From contig DURE01000048.1 in assembly GCA_012837425.1 (NCBI GenBank), positions 1 through 62,780 on the forward strand: a stretch of DNA of 62,780 bases, given 5' to 3'. This DNA comes from Clostridiales bacterium (GTDB taxonomy: Bacteria; Bacillota; Clostridia; Oscillospirales; CAG-272). Made by a program: the position numbers and the translations under genes. Below the pieces are notes generated by a model. It saw nothing but the letters and a program-made list of their open reading frames with translations, was not told the origin of the DNA and ran no database searches. Positions 34,096 to 42,052 of the stretch are shown piece by piece. The first letter of the stretch is position 1. Each line of letters begins with the position of its first letter.

Positions 34096-34831
34096 TTTTG
34101 TTTTCCTCAAGCGCCGCCGCCACATCCAGCGCAAGCTCAATCATCTGGGTAAATGAGGTCTGCCGCTCCTCGGCGGTGGTGGCCTCACGGGTTATCAGGC
34201 TGTCGGATATTGTGCAGATAGCCAACGCCCGCCCCCCTGTTTTCGCCGCGGTCATATACAGCCCCGCGGCCTCCATTTCGACCGCCATCACCCCGAGCCT
34301 GCGCCAGCGTACATGCGAGTCGGGGTTGTCGTCGTAAAAAATATCCGAGGACAGGATGTTGCCGACATGGTACCTCACCCCCGTCCGCCCGGCCAGTTCG
34401 GCCGCAAGGCAGAGCAGCCCGAAGTCGGCCAGCGGTGCAAAGCTGCCGGGCAGGCCAAATTGTGAGGCGAAATTTGAGTTTGTGCAGGCCCCCATTGCAA
34501 GCACAATGTCCCTGATTCTCACATCCTCGCGCATTGAGCCGGCCGAGCCGACCCGGATAATGTTCTTGACCCCGAAGATGCTGAACAGCTCATGAGAATA
34601 TATCCCCATCGACGGTATTCCCATGCCGCTGGCCATGACCGAGACGCGGGCCCCCCGGTATGTCCCGGTGTACCCCTGCACCCCCCGAACATTATTGAAG
34701 AGAACGGGATTTTCAAGAAAATTTTCGGCTATGAACCTTGAGCGCAGCGGGTCGCCGGGCATAAGGACCGTTTTTGCAATATCTCCCGGCGCGGCATTTA
34801 TATGCGGGGTCGGGTAGGGCTTGTCTGGCAT
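34085..34831 (-). CDS. deoD: Purine-nucleoside phosphorylase, DeoD type
   Basis: A 248-residue phosphorylase that splits purine nucleosides with phosphate. MPGDPLRSRFIAE, MGIPSMGIYSHEL, RVGSAGSM, VEMEAAGLY and the catalytic Asp of TISDSL are the hexameric DeoD-type signatures. ATG 34831 follows CGGAGGTG. First gene of the deoD-deoB-CYTH-cdd operon. No clear promoter was found between it and the AT-rich methyltransferase scar upstream. Confidence 0.95.
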   Translation of the reverse strand: MPDKPYPTPHINAAPGDIAKTVLMPGDPLRSRFIAENFLENPVLFNNVRGVQGYTGTYRGARVSVMASGMGIPSMGIYSHELFSIFGVKNIIRVGSAGSMREDVRIRDIVLAMGACTNSNFASQFGLPGSFAPLADFGLLCLAAELAGRTGVRYHVGNILSSDIFYDDNPDSHVRWRRLGVMAVEMEAAGLYMTAAKTGGRALAICTISDSLITREATTAEERQTSFTQMIELALDVAAALEENKNEE

Positions 34832-34867
34832 CTTTTCACCTCCGGTATGATATGAGCTTGTATAAAT

Positions 34868-35197
34868 TCATTTTCTGAAAATAAATAAGTATTCATGCGC
34901 GATTAACAAGAAATTGTATTTTATGCTCTGATTTCTCCAGTATCCTGTTGAACTACAGTTGTGTTGCTCCTTAATTATTATTTCCTTTAACTTAAAGCCT
35001 GTCCGCAAGAAAATTTCCATTATATTAAAACCAATAGGAATTATATGACCTCTTTTACGGGTGTCCCCGATAAGAATTGCGCAATATTTATTTTTCTTTA
35101 GCACCCTGTTACACTCTGTTGCAACTTTTTCCATTTCTTTATAAAACTCTTGAATATTACAATGTGAAAGGTCGCCCTGTATGTTTTCGCGGCACGT
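34868..35197 (-). pseudogene. C-terminal fragment of a DNA methyltransferase
   Basis: An open frame from after a TGA at 35198-35200 to the stop at 34868 reads as the tail of a site-specific DNA methylase. RVLKKNKYCAILIGDTRKRG, IPIGFNIMEIF and NFLLIAHEYLFIFRK match the end of such enzymes from memory. The N-terminal catalytic part is absent, no ribosome site starts it, and the stretch is clearly more AT-rich than its neighbours. It is best read as a decayed remnant of a restriction-modification gene brought in by transfer. Confidence 0.65.
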
Positions 35198-35505
35198 TCA
35201 ATATCCGGCAATTTATTATTACGAGAATTATATGGCTCGATGTAACGTCGTATAGTACCTTCAAAGAGTTGGGAAGGATAAAACCTGACAAAAGTTTCGA
35301 GTAATTGGCTTTTCCCTCCGGCCCACTTTACAAAAGGTTTCGCGTATTCAGTCAGGTTACTGATATCATTTGTAAGTCTCAATATGTTTTCTCCCCTTGA
35401 ATAGCTTTTCTCTAACTTCGAGTTTCTCATGCTTACAATACTGTAATCAATACCGTATAAAATTTTGATGTGTCTCCCTGTTATGGCTCCTGATATGTAT
35501 TTCAC
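35098..35505 (-). pseudogene. N-terminal fragment of a D12-class (Dam-like) adenine methylase
   Basis: Within this 135-residue frame, residues about 54-92 contain KPFVKWAGGKSQLL and RYIEPY, the S-adenosylmethionine-binding start of D12-class adenine methylases, but the following DPPY motif and the rest are missing. After RYIEP the sequence turns to unrelated residues, overlapping the other methylase fragment in a different frame. This looks like a deletion scar joining two modification genes. The region is AT-rich. Confidence 0.6.
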
Positions 35506-36092
35506 TTGGGGTTTCTACCCTCCATCAGGTATGCGGCCTCCATGTCGGCTACTGAGAGGGCAAAGGCCAACGGGAACATCTCAAGCGCCTGCCCGACGGT
35601 TGACTTGTCCTCGGTACCAGAAAATCCCATGTGATATCTGATTGCAAAGGCCTCGTCGCGGGTCAGCCGCATGAATCCCGAGATGATGTATACCGATTTT
35701 TCGCCGTGCCCGTAGGGCAGCGAATCCTCTATTGTAAAGTAGGGCACGCTCTGCCAGCGGCCGGTGTCGTCCTTTACATTGCGGTGTGCGGTTCGGTAAA
35801 AGTTCACCTTGCACAAGTCGTGCAGCAGCGCCACAATGGCAATGCTCTCATCGGGGTATGCAATTCCGTAGTATTCGCGCATGCGCTTCCGCGACAGAAA
35901 GTCGCAAAGGCAGTCATAGACATTGAGGCTGTGCTCGCAGAGCCCGCCGACATACGCCCCGTGATAGCGGGTGCTTGCCGGGGCGGTGAAAAAGTCGCTG
36001 GCGTCGGATAAGAGGTAGTCGAGCAACCTCTCGGAGCCCTCCCGGGTTATCTTTGAACGGTAAATATCAATAAACCTTTCCCTGCAGGTCAT
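35502..36092 (-). CDS. HD-domain phosphohydrolase
   Basis: A 196-residue HD-superfamily protein. Metal ligands are the His of EHSLNVYD, the HD pair of LLHDLCKV, and the His of YGHGEKSV, with a later Asp in LSVADMEAA. It probably hydrolyses a phosphate monoester or nucleotide; the ligand is unknown. I chose ATG 36092, eight bases after GAGGG, over ATG 36116. Its stop abuts the methyltransferase scar. Confidence 0.8.
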   Translation of the reverse strand: MTCRERFIDIYRSKITREGSERLLDYLLSDASDFFTAPASTRYHGAYVGGLCEHSLNVYDCLCDFLSRKRMREYYGIAYPDESIAIVALLHDLCKVNFYRTAHRNVKDDTGRWQSVPYFTIEDSLPYGHGEKSVYIISGFMRLTRDEAFAIRYHMGFSGTEDKSTVGQALEMFPLAFALSVADMEAAYLMEGRNPK

Positions 36093-36222
36093 CAGTCTTC
36101 CCTCTTCCATCATCACATCATTATCATTTTACCATCCTGCTCGGTTTCTGTAAATAGTTTTCGGACATATTTCACCGCCGGCAAGCAAATTCCGCGGGGA
36201 CAGGTGTTTTTCCCGGCGGTTA

Positions 36223-36251
36223 TTGACAAACAAACTATACTATGCTACAAT
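36223..36251 (+). promoter_or_regulatory. Promoter of the pyr operon
   Basis: TTGACA (36223-36228) and TACAAT (36246-36251) with a 17-base spacer, leaving a leader of only about 25 bases. No room for a PyrR attenuator is present. Confidence 0.85.
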
Positions 36252-36281
36252 TATGCAGATAAATTTATGAGGCGGATACGG

Positions 36282-37541
36282 ATGAAGATTTTACTGAAAA
36301 ACGCAAGAGTTTTTGACAGGACCGACTTTCATTTAGAAGACGTATTCGTTTCTGAAGGAATTATCTCATCCCCGGCCGGCCGGCGGCCGGATGTGGTATT
36401 TGCTCTTGACGGGCTGTATGTTTTCCCCGGCCTCACAGATGTTCACGTTCATCTGAGAGAGCCGGGCTTTTCGTATAAGGAAACCATAAAAAGCGGGACG
36501 GCGGCCGCCGCCCGCGGGGGCTTTACCACTGTGCTTGCCATGCCGAACCTAAGCCCGCCGCCAGACGGGAAGGCCGGGCTTGACGCCGAGCTTTCGGAAA
36601 TCGCCCGAGGGGCGCTTGTACGCGTGCTGCCCTACGGGACCATAACAAAGGGTAGCCGGGGCGAGGAGCTCGCCGACTTTGGGGACATGCCCGAGGCGGT
36701 TGCCTTCTCGGACGACGGGCACGGCACGCCGCCGGCCATCCTTGAGACGGCGATGAAGAGGGTAAGGAAGCTCGGGAAAATCATCTGCTCGCACTGCGAG
36801 GATGTAACGCTCAGGGGTGGCGACCATATAGCCGCTGGCTCGCCTTATGCAATAAAACTCATGATACCCGGCATCAGCAACGAGAGCGAATATCTGCAGC
36901 TTGAGCGCGAGCTGGCGCTGGCAGAGAAAACCGGCTGCCCCTACCATGTCTGCCATGTGAGCTGCCGCGAGAGCGTCGAGCTCATAAGGCACGCCAAGTC
37001 GCGCGGGCTTGACGTCACCTGCGAGACCGCCCCGCACTACTTTACGCTCGACTACACCGATATCACGACCGACGACGGCAGGTTCAAAATGAATCCCCCG
37101 CTGCGCTCACCACGCGACAGAGAGGCAATAATCGAAGGAATATGCGACGGCACCATAGACATGATTGCCACCGACCACGCGCCCCACTCGGCAGAGGAAA
37201 AATCCCGGGGGTTACTCGGCAGCGCAATGGGGGTCGCCGGGCTTGAGACAGCCTTTGCGGTATCCTACACGGCGTTGGTGAGGACCGGGCTTATCAGCCT
37301 GCACCGGCTGGTTGAGCTGATGAGCCTGAGCCCGGCCCAAAGGTTCAAGACCGGTGCTCGCTGGGGTGAGGGCGCGCCCGCCGACCTTGCCGTGTTTGAC
37401 CTTGACTCCTGCTACACCGTCAACCCCGATGACTTTCTCTCAATGGGAAAAAGCACGCCTTTTGCCGGGCGAAGGGTTTTCGGCGAGTGCGTACTGACAA
37501 TCTGCGGCGGTAAAATCGTGTACAGGAAGGACGGTTTATGA
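36282..37541 (+). CDS. pyrC: Dihydroorotase
   Basis: Cyclises carbamoyl-aspartate to dihydroorotate. The 419-residue class I enzyme has the zinc motif DVHVHLREPG, the Lys-containing KLMIPGISNE region, the His of CHVSCRES and the catalytic Asp of ATDHAPHS. ATG 36282 follows GAGGCGGA; the longer frame to 36204 runs through the promoter. Overlaps pyrK by ATGA. First of six pyrimidine genes. Confidence 0.93.
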   Translation: MKILLKNARVFDRTDFHLEDVFVSEGIISSPAGRRPDVVFALDGLYVFPGLTDVHVHLREPGFSYKETIKSGTAAAARGGFTTVLAMPNLSPPPDGKAGLDAELSEIARGALVRVLPYGTITKGSRGEELADFGDMPEAVAFSDDGHGTPPAILETAMKRVRKLGKIICSHCEDVTLRGGDHIAAGSPYAIKLMIPGISNESEYLQLERELALAEKTGCPYHVCHVSCRESVELIRHAKSRGLDVTCETAPHYFTLDYTDITTDDGRFKMNPPLRSPRDREAIIEGICDGTIDMIATDHAPHSAEEKSRGLLGSAMGVAGLETAFAVSYTALVRTGLISLHRLVELMSLSPAQRFKTGARWGEGAPADLAVFDLDSCYTVNPDDFLSMGKSTPFAGRRVFGECVLTICGGKIVYRKDGL

Positions 37542-38278
37542 AACAGGGATTTTATACAGTAATTGAAAATAAACAAATTGCAGATTCGACATATCTGATA
37601 AGGCTCTCGGGCGACAATTCCGAGACCGGGCGGCCGGGAACCTTTGTGAATATCAGGCTCGAGGGCTTTTACCTGCGCCGGCCACTCTCGGTCTGCGACA
37701 GCAGCTCTGACACTCTGACGCTGATATACAAAGTGGTCGGCGAAGGAACCGAGGCGCTCGCTGCCACCCCTGCCGGTGCTATGCTCGATTTGCTCACAGG
37801 ACTGGGGAACGGGTATGACACAACTGTCTTAAATAATAACTCCCGCCCGCTGCTGGTCGGCGGGGGCTGCGGGAGCCCGCCGCTCTATCTGCTCGCCAAA
37901 ACCCTGATACGGGCCGGAGTGCCGGTTGTGATAATACTCGGCTTCAACAGGCAAAGCGAGGTTTTCTTTGAAGAGGAGTTCAGGGCTCTCGGCGCGGATG
38001 TTACAATCACCACAGCCGACGGCTCGCACGGCAGGCGCGGCTTTGTGACAGACGCCATGGGGGACATCAAATACGACTATATCTTTGCCTGCGGTCCCGA
38101 GCCGATGCTCCGGGCAGTATATGAAAGGAGCGGCAACATCCCCGGGCAATTTAGCTTTGAGGAGCGCATGGCCTGCGGCTTCGGAGTCTGCATGGGCTGC
38201 TCCTGCCGGACCAAATACGGCCCGAGGCGCATCTGCCGCGACGGCCCGGTGCTCGCAAAGGAGGAAATAATATGGTAG
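37538..38278 (+). CDS. pyrK: Dihydroorotate dehydrogenase electron-transfer subunit
   Basis: The 246-residue FAD and 2Fe-2S subunit that couples PyrD to NAD+. LRRPLSV binds FAD, LLVGGGCGSPPLYLLAK and IFACGPEPML belong to the NAD domain, and four Cys in CGFGVCMGCSC plus RICRDGPV hold the iron-sulfur cluster. Starts in the pyrC stop (ATGA) and overlaps pyrD by seven bases. Confidence 0.95.
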   Translation: MKQGFYTVIENKQIADSTYLIRLSGDNSETGRPGTFVNIRLEGFYLRRPLSVCDSSSDTLTLIYKVVGEGTEALAATPAGAMLDLLTGLGNGYDTTVLNNNSRPLLVGGGCGSPPLYLLAKTLIRAGVPVVIILGFNRQSEVFFEEEFRALGADVTITTADGSHGRRGFVTDAMGDIKYDYIFACGPEPMLRAVYERSGNIPGQFSFEERMACGFGVCMGCSCRTKYGPRRICRDGPVLAKEEIIW

Positions 38279-39186
38279 ACACAAAGGTCACGCTCTGCGG
38301 AATCGAGCTCGACAATCCGGTAATCCCGGCCTCGGGCACCTTCGGCTACGGGCATGAGTTTGCAGAGCTGTATGACATAAACATTCTCGGCACTTTCTCC
38401 TTTAAGGGGACCACTCAAAACCCCCGCTTCGGCAACCCCACCCCGCGTGTCGCCGAGGTTCCGGGCGGAATGCTCAACTCGGTAGGGCTGCAAAACCCCG
38501 GCGTCCGGGCGGTAATCGAGGAGGAGCTGCCCCGGCTTGAGCGGGTTTTTAAAAAGCCGGTGATGGCTAATATCAGCGGGTTCTCGCCCGAGGAATACGA
38601 GAGCGTCGCCGCCGAGCTTTCGGAATGCGAGCAGATAGGCTGGATTGAGGTAAATATAAGCTGCCCCAATGTCCACGGCGGCGGCATTGCCTTCGGCACC
38701 GACCCGGCGCAGGCCGCCGAGGTGGTTCGGTGGGTGAGGCGGGCTGCAAAAAAGCCGCTTATCATCAAGCTCTCGCCGAATGTCACCGACATATGCGAGA
38801 TTGCAAAGCGCTGCGAGGCCGAGGGAGCCGACGCCCTGAGCCTTATCAACACGCTGGTCGGCATGCAGATAGACCTGAAGACCAATAAGCCGGTGCTGGC
38901 AAACATGGTCGGCGGGTATTCGGGGCCGGGGATATTCCCCGTCGCGCTGAGGATGGTATATCAGGTGTACAAAAGCGTGAGCATCCCGCTGATCGGCATG
39001 GGGGGCGTGTCGAGCGCCGAGGATGTGCTGAAAATGATGGCGGCGGGGGCCACGGCGGTGCAGGTCGGCTCGGCCAATCTGATAAATCCCTACGCCTGCC
39101 GCGACATTATCGCCGACCTGCCAAGGGTAATGGAGAAGTACGGGGTAGGTTCGCTGCGCGAACTTACAGGCGCGGCGCACAGATAA
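38272..39186 (+). CDS. pyrD: Dihydroorotate dehydrogenase, class 1B catalytic subunit
   Basis: Oxidises dihydroorotate to orotate with FMN. The 304-residue barrel has the class 1 catalytic Cys131 in NISCPNVHGGG, FMN contacts in GTFGYGHEF and GMGGVSSAED, and IIKLSPNVTDI. It needs PyrK, encoded just upstream, to use NAD+. The class 1B type is typical of Firmicutes. Confidence 0.95.
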   Translation: MVDTKVTLCGIELDNPVIPASGTFGYGHEFAELYDINILGTFSFKGTTQNPRFGNPTPRVAEVPGGMLNSVGLQNPGVRAVIEEELPRLERVFKKPVMANISGFSPEEYESVAAELSECEQIGWIEVNISCPNVHGGGIAFGTDPAQAAEVVRWVRRAAKKPLIIKLSPNVTDICEIAKRCEAEGADALSLINTLVGMQIDLKTNKPVLANMVGGYSGPGIFPVALRMVYQVYKSVSIPLIGMGGVSSAEDVLKMMAAGATAVQVGSANLINPYACRDIIADLPRVMEKYGVGSLRELTGAAHR

Positions 39187-39208
39187 GAATAAGGAAGGTG
39201 GAAATACA

Positions 39209-39904
39209 ATGGGAAAAGACGTAATCATCGCATGTGATTTTCCGGGCGGGCGGGAGTGCCTTGAGTTTCTCGATAAATTCAAGGGCCGCCGGCCTTATAT
39301 CAAAATCGGTATGGAGCTTTACTATGCCACAGGCCCCGACTTCGTGCGCGAGCTGAAGTCAAGGGGGTACAGTATTTTTCTTGACCTCAAACTCCATGAC
39401 ATCCCGAACACTGTCAGGCGCGCTTCGACGGTGCTCGGGCGGCTGGGTGTGGATATGCTCAATGTCCACGCCGCCGGGGGCTCGGCGATGATGGCGGCGG
39501 CGCTTCTAGGGATTGCCGAAGCCGGCTCGGACACGCGGATTATTGCCGTAACCCAACTCACCTCAATCTCCCCCGAAGTGCTCAAAGGCGAGCTGCTCAT
39601 TGACCAGCCGCTTGACATGGTGGTGCAACAGTACGCCAAAAACGCAAAGGCAGCCGGACTTGCCGGGGTGGTCTGCTCGCCGCTTGAGGCCGAGGTGGTG
39701 CACGCGGCCTGCGGCGTCGATTTTCTGACTGTCACACCCGGAGTGAGGTTTGCCGGCACAGATGCCGGCGACCAGATAAGGATTACCACGCCGGCCAGAG
39801 CAAAACAGCTCGGCTCTGACTATATCGTCGTCGGGCGTCCGATAACGAGCGCGGCCGACCCGACTGCGGCCTATGACCGGTGCACCGGAGAGTTTATAGG
39901 TTGA
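39209..39904 (+). CDS. pyrF: Orotidine-5'-phosphate decarboxylase
   Basis: Decarboxylates OMP to UMP. The 231-residue barrel has the catalytic FLDLKLHDIPNT (Lys-Asp network), KIGMELYY, TVTPGVRF and IVVGRPIT for phosphate binding. GGAAGGTGG precedes the start, 22 bases after pyrD. Confidence 0.95.
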   Translation: MGKDVIIACDFPGGRECLEFLDKFKGRRPYIKIGMELYYATGPDFVRELKSRGYSIFLDLKLHDIPNTVRRASTVLGRLGVDMLNVHAAGGSAMMAAALLGIAEAGSDTRIIAVTQLTSISPEVLKGELLIDQPLDMVVQQYAKNAKAAGLAGVVCSPLEAEVVHAACGVDFLTVTPGVRFAGTDAGDQIRITTPARAKQLGSDYIVVGRPITSAADPTAAYDRCTGEFIG

Positions 39905-39964
39905 AGCCGGCGGGAAATCCGCCTGCAGATAAAAATCTTTACATTTGCCGAGGAGAAATGTAAA

Positions 39965-40609
39965 ATGAACTACAAAATCGAGACTGCAAAGCAGCTTTTG
40001 CGCATCCGGGCCGTGTTCTTCCGGCCCGAGCAGCCCTTTATCTGGGCCAGCGGCATTAAAAGCCCGATTTACTGCGACAACCGGCTCACGCTGAGCGATG
40101 TTATGGCGCGAGGCGTCGTCGAGAACGGGCTTGCCGAAGAAGTAAAGACCTACTACCCTGAGGCCGAAGTGCTCATGGGTACCAGCACCGCCGGCATTCC
40201 GCACGCCGCCATTGTCGGGCATATGCTCGGCCTTCCGATGGGATATGTCCGCACCAGCGCCAAGGAGCACGGCCGCGGGTGTCGGATTGAGGGAAGGCTC
40301 CTGCCCGGTCAGAAGACCGTCATTGTCGAGGACCTGATCTCAACCGGCAGCAGCGTTGTCGAGGTTGCCGGGGTGCTGCGCGAGGCCGGTGCGAATGTGC
40401 TCGGAATTGTGAGCATATTCACATACGGCATGAAAAAAAGCGCCGAGCGCCTTTCTGCGGCAGCACTTGTAAACCACAGCCTGACCGATTTCGACACGGT
40501 GGTCTCTGTCGCCGCCGACCAGGGCTATATCGACCAGCGGGATATTGCCCGCCTGCTGTCCTTCCGCGACAACCCGGTCGACAAGAGCTGGATAACCTCA
40601 AAGTCTTAA
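39965..40609 (+). CDS. pyrE: Orotate phosphoribosyltransferase
   Basis: Joins orotate with PRPP to give OMP. The 214-residue protein has the PRPP-binding TVIVEDLISTGSS, the flexible-loop RTSAKEHGRG and FIWASGIKSPIYCDNR at the orotate site. GGAGAAATG precedes the start. Intergenic spacing of 60 bases from pyrF holds no obvious signal. Confidence 0.95.
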   Translation: MNYKIETAKQLLRIRAVFFRPEQPFIWASGIKSPIYCDNRLTLSDVMARGVVENGLAEEVKTYYPEAEVLMGTSTAGIPHAAIVGHMLGLPMGYVRTSAKEHGRGCRIEGRLLPGQKTVIVEDLISTGSSVVEVAGVLREAGANVLGIVSIFTYGMKKSAERLSAAALVNHSLTDFDTVVSVAADQGYIDQRDIARLLSFRDNPVDKSWITSKS

Positions 40610-40624
40610 CAGGCGGAGGGCAAT

Positions 40625-41689
40625 ATGAAAGATATAATTAATATCCTTGACATGACCACCCGGGAGATAGATGCTCTGATAGATATGGCCGAGGATATCA
40701 AGGCCTACCCCGAGAGGTATTCAGAAACCTGCCGCGGAAGGACACTGGCCACCCTCTTCTTCGAGCCCTCCACCCGTACCCGCCTATCCTTCGAGGCGGC
40801 AATGTACAGCCTCGGCGGAAACTGTCTCGGTTTCTCTCAGGAGAATACCAGCTCTGTCGCCAAGGGCGAGAGCATAGCCGACACCGCCCGCATTGTCAGC
40901 ATATATTCCGATATCATCGTCATGCGGCATTATGCCGAAGGCGCGCCCTACGCCGCCGGGCTGTATGCGACGGTTCCGGTTATTAACGCCGGGGACGGCG
41001 GCCACAACCACCCGACCCAGACCCTGACCGACCTGTGCACCATCAAAAAGGAGTTCGGCAGGCTCGACCGGCTGACAATCGGCATCTGCGGCGACCTCAA
41101 ATACGGGCGCACGACCCACTCGCTTATTTCTGCCATGCTCAGATATGACAATGTAAGGCTGGTGCTGATTTCCCCGCCCTCGCTCTCGCTCCCCGATTAT
41201 ATAAAACGAGAGCCCCCGGCCGGCAGGAATGTCTCCTTCGTCGAGACTGCCTCGCTTGACGAATATATGGGGGAGCTTGACGTTCTCTACATGACCCGCA
41301 TACAAAAGGAGCGCTTTGACCAGAGCGAGCGCTCAGGCGCCCCCGGAAAATATATCCTGACCCCTGAGAAGCTCAAAGGTGCAAAAAAAGAAATGTGCAT
41401 CCTGCACCCCCTGCCGCGTGTGGACGAAATATCGGTGGCGGTCGACTCCGACCCGAGGGCAAGGTACTTTGAAGAGGCCGAGCACGGCAAGTATATCAGA
41501 ATGGCTCTGATTCTGAGCCTGCTATCCGACACACAAACAAAAAAAACCCCGGACTGCGAGTGCCCGGGCGGTAAAAAATGCGTTAATAAAAAATGTATAT
41601 CATATGTCGAGAGCACGCTCCCGCAGCGGGTCTACCCCGCCCCCGACAAAACCCTGCGCTGCTGCTACTGCGACGCTGATGTCAGATAA
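40625..41689 (+). CDS. pyrB: Aspartate carbamoyltransferase with PyrI-like zinc tail
   Basis: Residues 1 to about 305 are the catalytic chain that makes carbamoyl-aspartate: FFEPSTRTRLSFE binds carbamoyl phosphate, NHPTQTLTDL and HPLPRVDEI follow. After the normal end come 47 extra residues (308-354) with seven Cys. Four of them, C319-x4-C324 and C346-x2-C349, with CISYVES and CCYCD around them, match the zinc domain of the regulatory chain PyrI (C-x4-C ... C-x2-C). The PyrI nucleotide-binding domain is missing, and no pyrI lies in the window. The tail may stabilise contacts between subunits or be a fusion remnant. Last of the pyr operon. Confidence 0.93.
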   Translation: MKDIINILDMTTREIDALIDMAEDIKAYPERYSETCRGRTLATLFFEPSTRTRLSFEAAMYSLGGNCLGFSQENTSSVAKGESIADTARIVSIYSDIIVMRHYAEGAPYAAGLYATVPVINAGDGGHNHPTQTLTDLCTIKKEFGRLDRLTIGICGDLKYGRTTHSLISAMLRYDNVRLVLISPPSLSLPDYIKREPPAGRNVSFVETASLDEYMGELDVLYMTRIQKERFDQSERSGAPGKYILTPEKLKGAKKEMCILHPLPRVDEISVAVDSDPRARYFEEAEHGKYIRMALILSLLSDTQTKKTPDCECPGGKKCVNKKCISYVESTLPQRVYPAPDKTLRCCYCDADVR

Positions 41690-41693
41690 GGAA

Positions 41694-41870
41694 CGTCCGG
41701 GGGCGCTGCCCCCGGACCCCCCGCTTAAGGAACTTTTCGAAAAGTTCCTTAAGAATCCCCTAAAACTTCAATAATCAAATCATTAATACTGTAACGCGGG
41801 CAGATAATATCTGCCCCTGCATTATGGGTATAAAGATAAGCGGCGCGTCGGGTCGCAGCGACTTACAGCC
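41694..41870 (+). repeat. Dispersed intergenic repeat, copy 3
   Basis: Starts about five bases after pyrB. Head GGGGGCGCTGCCCCC, then a perfect 30-base palindrome (41724-41753, arms CTTAAGGAACTTTTC), then AATCCCCTAAAACTTCAA. The second module follows: dyad GGGCAGATA/TATCTGCCC (41798-41816) and GTATAAAGATAAGCGGCGCG, nearly as in copy 1. Confidence 0.85.
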
Positions 41871-41979
41871 AGAAATAATTATACAGTCAATTAATCAAGC
41901 ACATTGTTCGCTTATGTTACATAATGACCACAAACCAAGTAAGTCTTTTTGTATAAAACCGAAGTTTTTCCAGATTCAA
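41871..41979. other. Gene-free stretch between repeat copy 3 and the MATE promoter
   Basis: About 110 AT-rich bases in which I see no gene, dyad or terminator. Confidence 0.45.
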
Positions 41980-42008
41980 TTGACTTAAAACGCCCCATAT
42001 GATAGAAT
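41980..42008 (+). promoter_or_regulatory. Promoter of the MATE gene
   Basis: TTGACT (41980-41985) and TAGAAT (42003-42008) with a 17-base spacer. Confidence 0.75.
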
Positions 42009-42052
42009 TTAGTTGATTTTTTATCACCGCGGAATTCAGGTAATTGTTTTAA

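Noticed and set aside
36117-36281. PyrR attenuator before the pyr operon
   Set aside because: The leader from the promoter to pyrC is only about 25 bases, with no terminator or PyrR-binding loop.
38077-39282. Long minus-strand open frame opposite pyrD
   Set aside because: It mirrors pyrD with Arg/Pro/His-rich composition and no ribosome site. The same holds for 44630-45556 opposite the lipoprotein gene.
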